From Deltaproteobacteria bacterium (GTDB taxonomy: Bacteria > Myxococcota_A > UBA9160 > SZUA-336): 5,759 nucleotides of DNA. Each line of letters begins with the position of its first letter. Position 1 is the stretch's first letter. The translations under genes were made by a program, and so were the position numbers. The notes beneath the pieces were generated by a model. That model saw only the letters and a program-made list of their open reading frames with translations. It was not told where the DNA came from and made no database searches. The stretch spans positions 1 to 5,759 of the forward strand of contig DAOUZG010000132.1 of assembly GCA_030665705.1 (NCBI GenBank), in the 5' to 3' direction. Of this stretch, positions 4,837 through 5,759 are shown piece by piece.

Positions 4837-5759
4837 ATGCTGCTCCAGGGGACACGGGTCATCGAGATGGGGGTCTGGGTCGCTGGGCCTTCGGCCGGGG
4901 GGATCCTGGCCGACTGGGGAGCCGACGTGATCAAGGTGGAGCCCCCGGCGGGGGATCCGATGCGGGAGCTCTTCCGATCCCTCGCGGGGATGGGGATTCC
5001 GGAGAGCCCGCCGTTCGATCTCGACAACCGCGGCAAGCGGAGCATCGTCGTCGAGACCCGCACGGAGGAGGGGCAATCGCTCGTGCGCCGCCTCGTGAAG
5101 GGGGCCGACGTCTTCCTGACGAACCTTCGCCCCGGTGCGCTCGAGCGAATGGGCCTCGACCCGGAAAAGCTCCGTCAAGAATCCCCGGAGCTGGTGTATG
5201 CGATCGTGAGCGGCTACGGGCTCGAGGGTCCGGAGCGGGACCGCGCCGCGTACGACGTCGGGGCGTTCTGGGCTCGTTCCGGCGCAGCGCACCAGGTAGG
5301 TCCACCGGGTAGCGAGCCGCCCTCGATGCGGGGGGGCTTCGGCGACCACGTGGCGGGACTGGCGACCGTCTCCGGAATCCTCGCGGCGCTGCTCGAGCGC
5401 CACCGCACGGGCCGGGGTCGCGTGGTCGAAACGTCTCTGCTTCGCACCGGGATCTACTGCCTCGGGTGGGACTTCGGCATCCAGCTCCGGTTCGGGAAGG
5501 TGGCACGTGCGGCGCCCCGCACCGAGCCCCAAAACCCCGTGCTCAACAGCTACCGCGCTGGCGACGGACGGTGGTTCTGGCTGCTGGGTCTGGAGGCCGA
5601 CCGCCACTGGTCGAAGCTCGTGGGGGTTCTCGAACGACCAGAGTGGGAGCGGAATGAGCGCTTCCGTGATGCGCGTGCCCGGCGCAAGAACAGCCGTGAG
5701 CTCGTGACGCTCCTCGATCAGGCGTTTGCCGAGCATTCGCTCGAGGACTGGGCGACCCG
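4837..5759 (+). CDS. Family III (CaiB/BaiF) CoA-transferase, 3' end outside window
   Basis: The first 307 codons are present without a stop; the family is usually about 380-420 residues, so roughly a quarter is missing. These enzymes move CoA between carboxylic acids through aspartyl-CoA anhydride intermediates in the cytoplasm. The N-terminus has the signature GPSAGGILADWGADVIKVE (17-35) followed by PPAGDPMR, then LDNRGKRSIVV (62-72), LTNLRPGALERMGLD (94-108), IVSGYGLEGP (123-132) and AAYDVGAFWARSG (137-149). Asp170 in GGFGDHVAGL is at the position of the catalytic Asp of formyl-CoA transferase. TGRGRVVETSLL (194-205) closes the Rossmann-like part. The GHD motif of the related alpha-methylacyl-CoA racemases is not seen, favouring transferase activity. 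The acyl substrates cannot be told from sequence. The ATG has a good ribosome site; the gene is divergent from ctaG and probably unrelated to it in function. Confidence 0.95.
   Translation, partial: MLLQGTRVIEMGVWVAGPSAGGILADWGADVIKVEPPAGDPMRELFRSLAGMGIPESPPFDLDNRGKRSIVVETRTEEGQSLVRRLVKGADVFLTNLRPGALERMGLDPEKLRQESPELVYAIVSGYGLEGPERDRAAYDVGAFWARSGAAHQVGPPGSEPPSMRGGFGDHVAGLATVSGILAALLERHRTGRGRVVETSLLRTGIYCLGWDFGIQLRFGKVARAAPRTEPQNPVLNSYRAGDGRWFWLLGLEADRHWSKLVGVLERPEWERNERFRDARARRKNSRELVTLLDQAFAEHSLEDWAT

Noticed and set aside
3879..5063. Upstream continuation of the Sco reading frame on the minus strand, about 395 further codons
   Set aside because: It runs antisense through the CoA-transferase start and out of frame through all of ctaG, and its translation is Arg/Pro/Ala-rich with no domain pattern. 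The ATGA overlap and ribosome site at 3887-3893 mark the true start at 3878.
4537..5736. 399-codon open frame on the minus strand opposite the CoA-transferase
   Set aside because: The plus strand encodes an unmistakable family III CoA-transferase with its catalytic Asp. The antisense frame is His/Pro/Arg-rich and also crosses the ctaG start; it is a by-product of GC-rich codon use.
4837..5759. Alternative reading of the CoA-transferase as an alpha-methylacyl-CoA racemase
   Set aside because: The GHD motif of racemases is absent at the corresponding region, where the sequence reads AAYDVGAFW, and the transferase Asp170 context is intact.

Overview
This is a GC-rich, densely coding bacterial chromosome segment with five complete genes, one gene cut by the right edge, and no RNA genes, CRISPR array, insertion sequence or tRNA that I can see. 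The gene set (caa3-type CtaG, a CusF-Sco fusion, a CcmH-like lipoprotein, a family III CoA-transferase, a MATE exporter) and the strong G/C third-position bias suggest an aerobic Gram-negative of deltaproteobacterial type (Myxococcota or Binatota-like, often uncultured). That placement is inference from style and is weak; no taxonomic marker is present.

Layout, left to right: (1) a MATE-family multidrug/cation antiporter on the minus strand (17-1402). (2) A divergent plus-strand gene (about 1491-2663) encoding a cytoplasmic-looking, TolB/PD40-like beta-propeller of unknown function; the gap between the two starts is only 88 bp. (3) A three-gene minus-strand operon reading leftwards from 4693 to 2626: ctaG (cytochrome c oxidase assembly membrane protein), then a lipoprotein with an N-terminal CusF-like copper domain fused to a Sco1/SenC thioredoxin-like domain, then a short CcmH-like lipoprotein. 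Both junctions are 4-nt start/stop overlaps (ATGA and GTGA), so translational coupling is likely. The last operon gene overlaps the propeller gene tail-to-tail by 38 nt. (4) A 143-bp divergent intergenic region (4694-4836) with a perfect 10-bp inverted repeat. (5) A plus-strand CaiB/BaiF (family III) CoA-transferase from 4837, running off the window.

The operon is the functional core. CtaG and Sco proteins both serve copper delivery to the CuB/CuA sites of haem-copper oxidases, and CcmH proteins serve thiol chemistry of apocytochrome c during haem attachment. Together they look like a compact periplasmic copper/thiol maturation module without oxidase structural genes inside the window. The most unusual element is the CcmH-like protein: the family's CxxC redox motif is replaced by CxC (Cys41-Ser-Cys43-His44), in a lipoprotein that also keeps a C-terminal membrane segment. 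The MATE, propeller and CoA-transferase genes show no obvious functional link to the operon.
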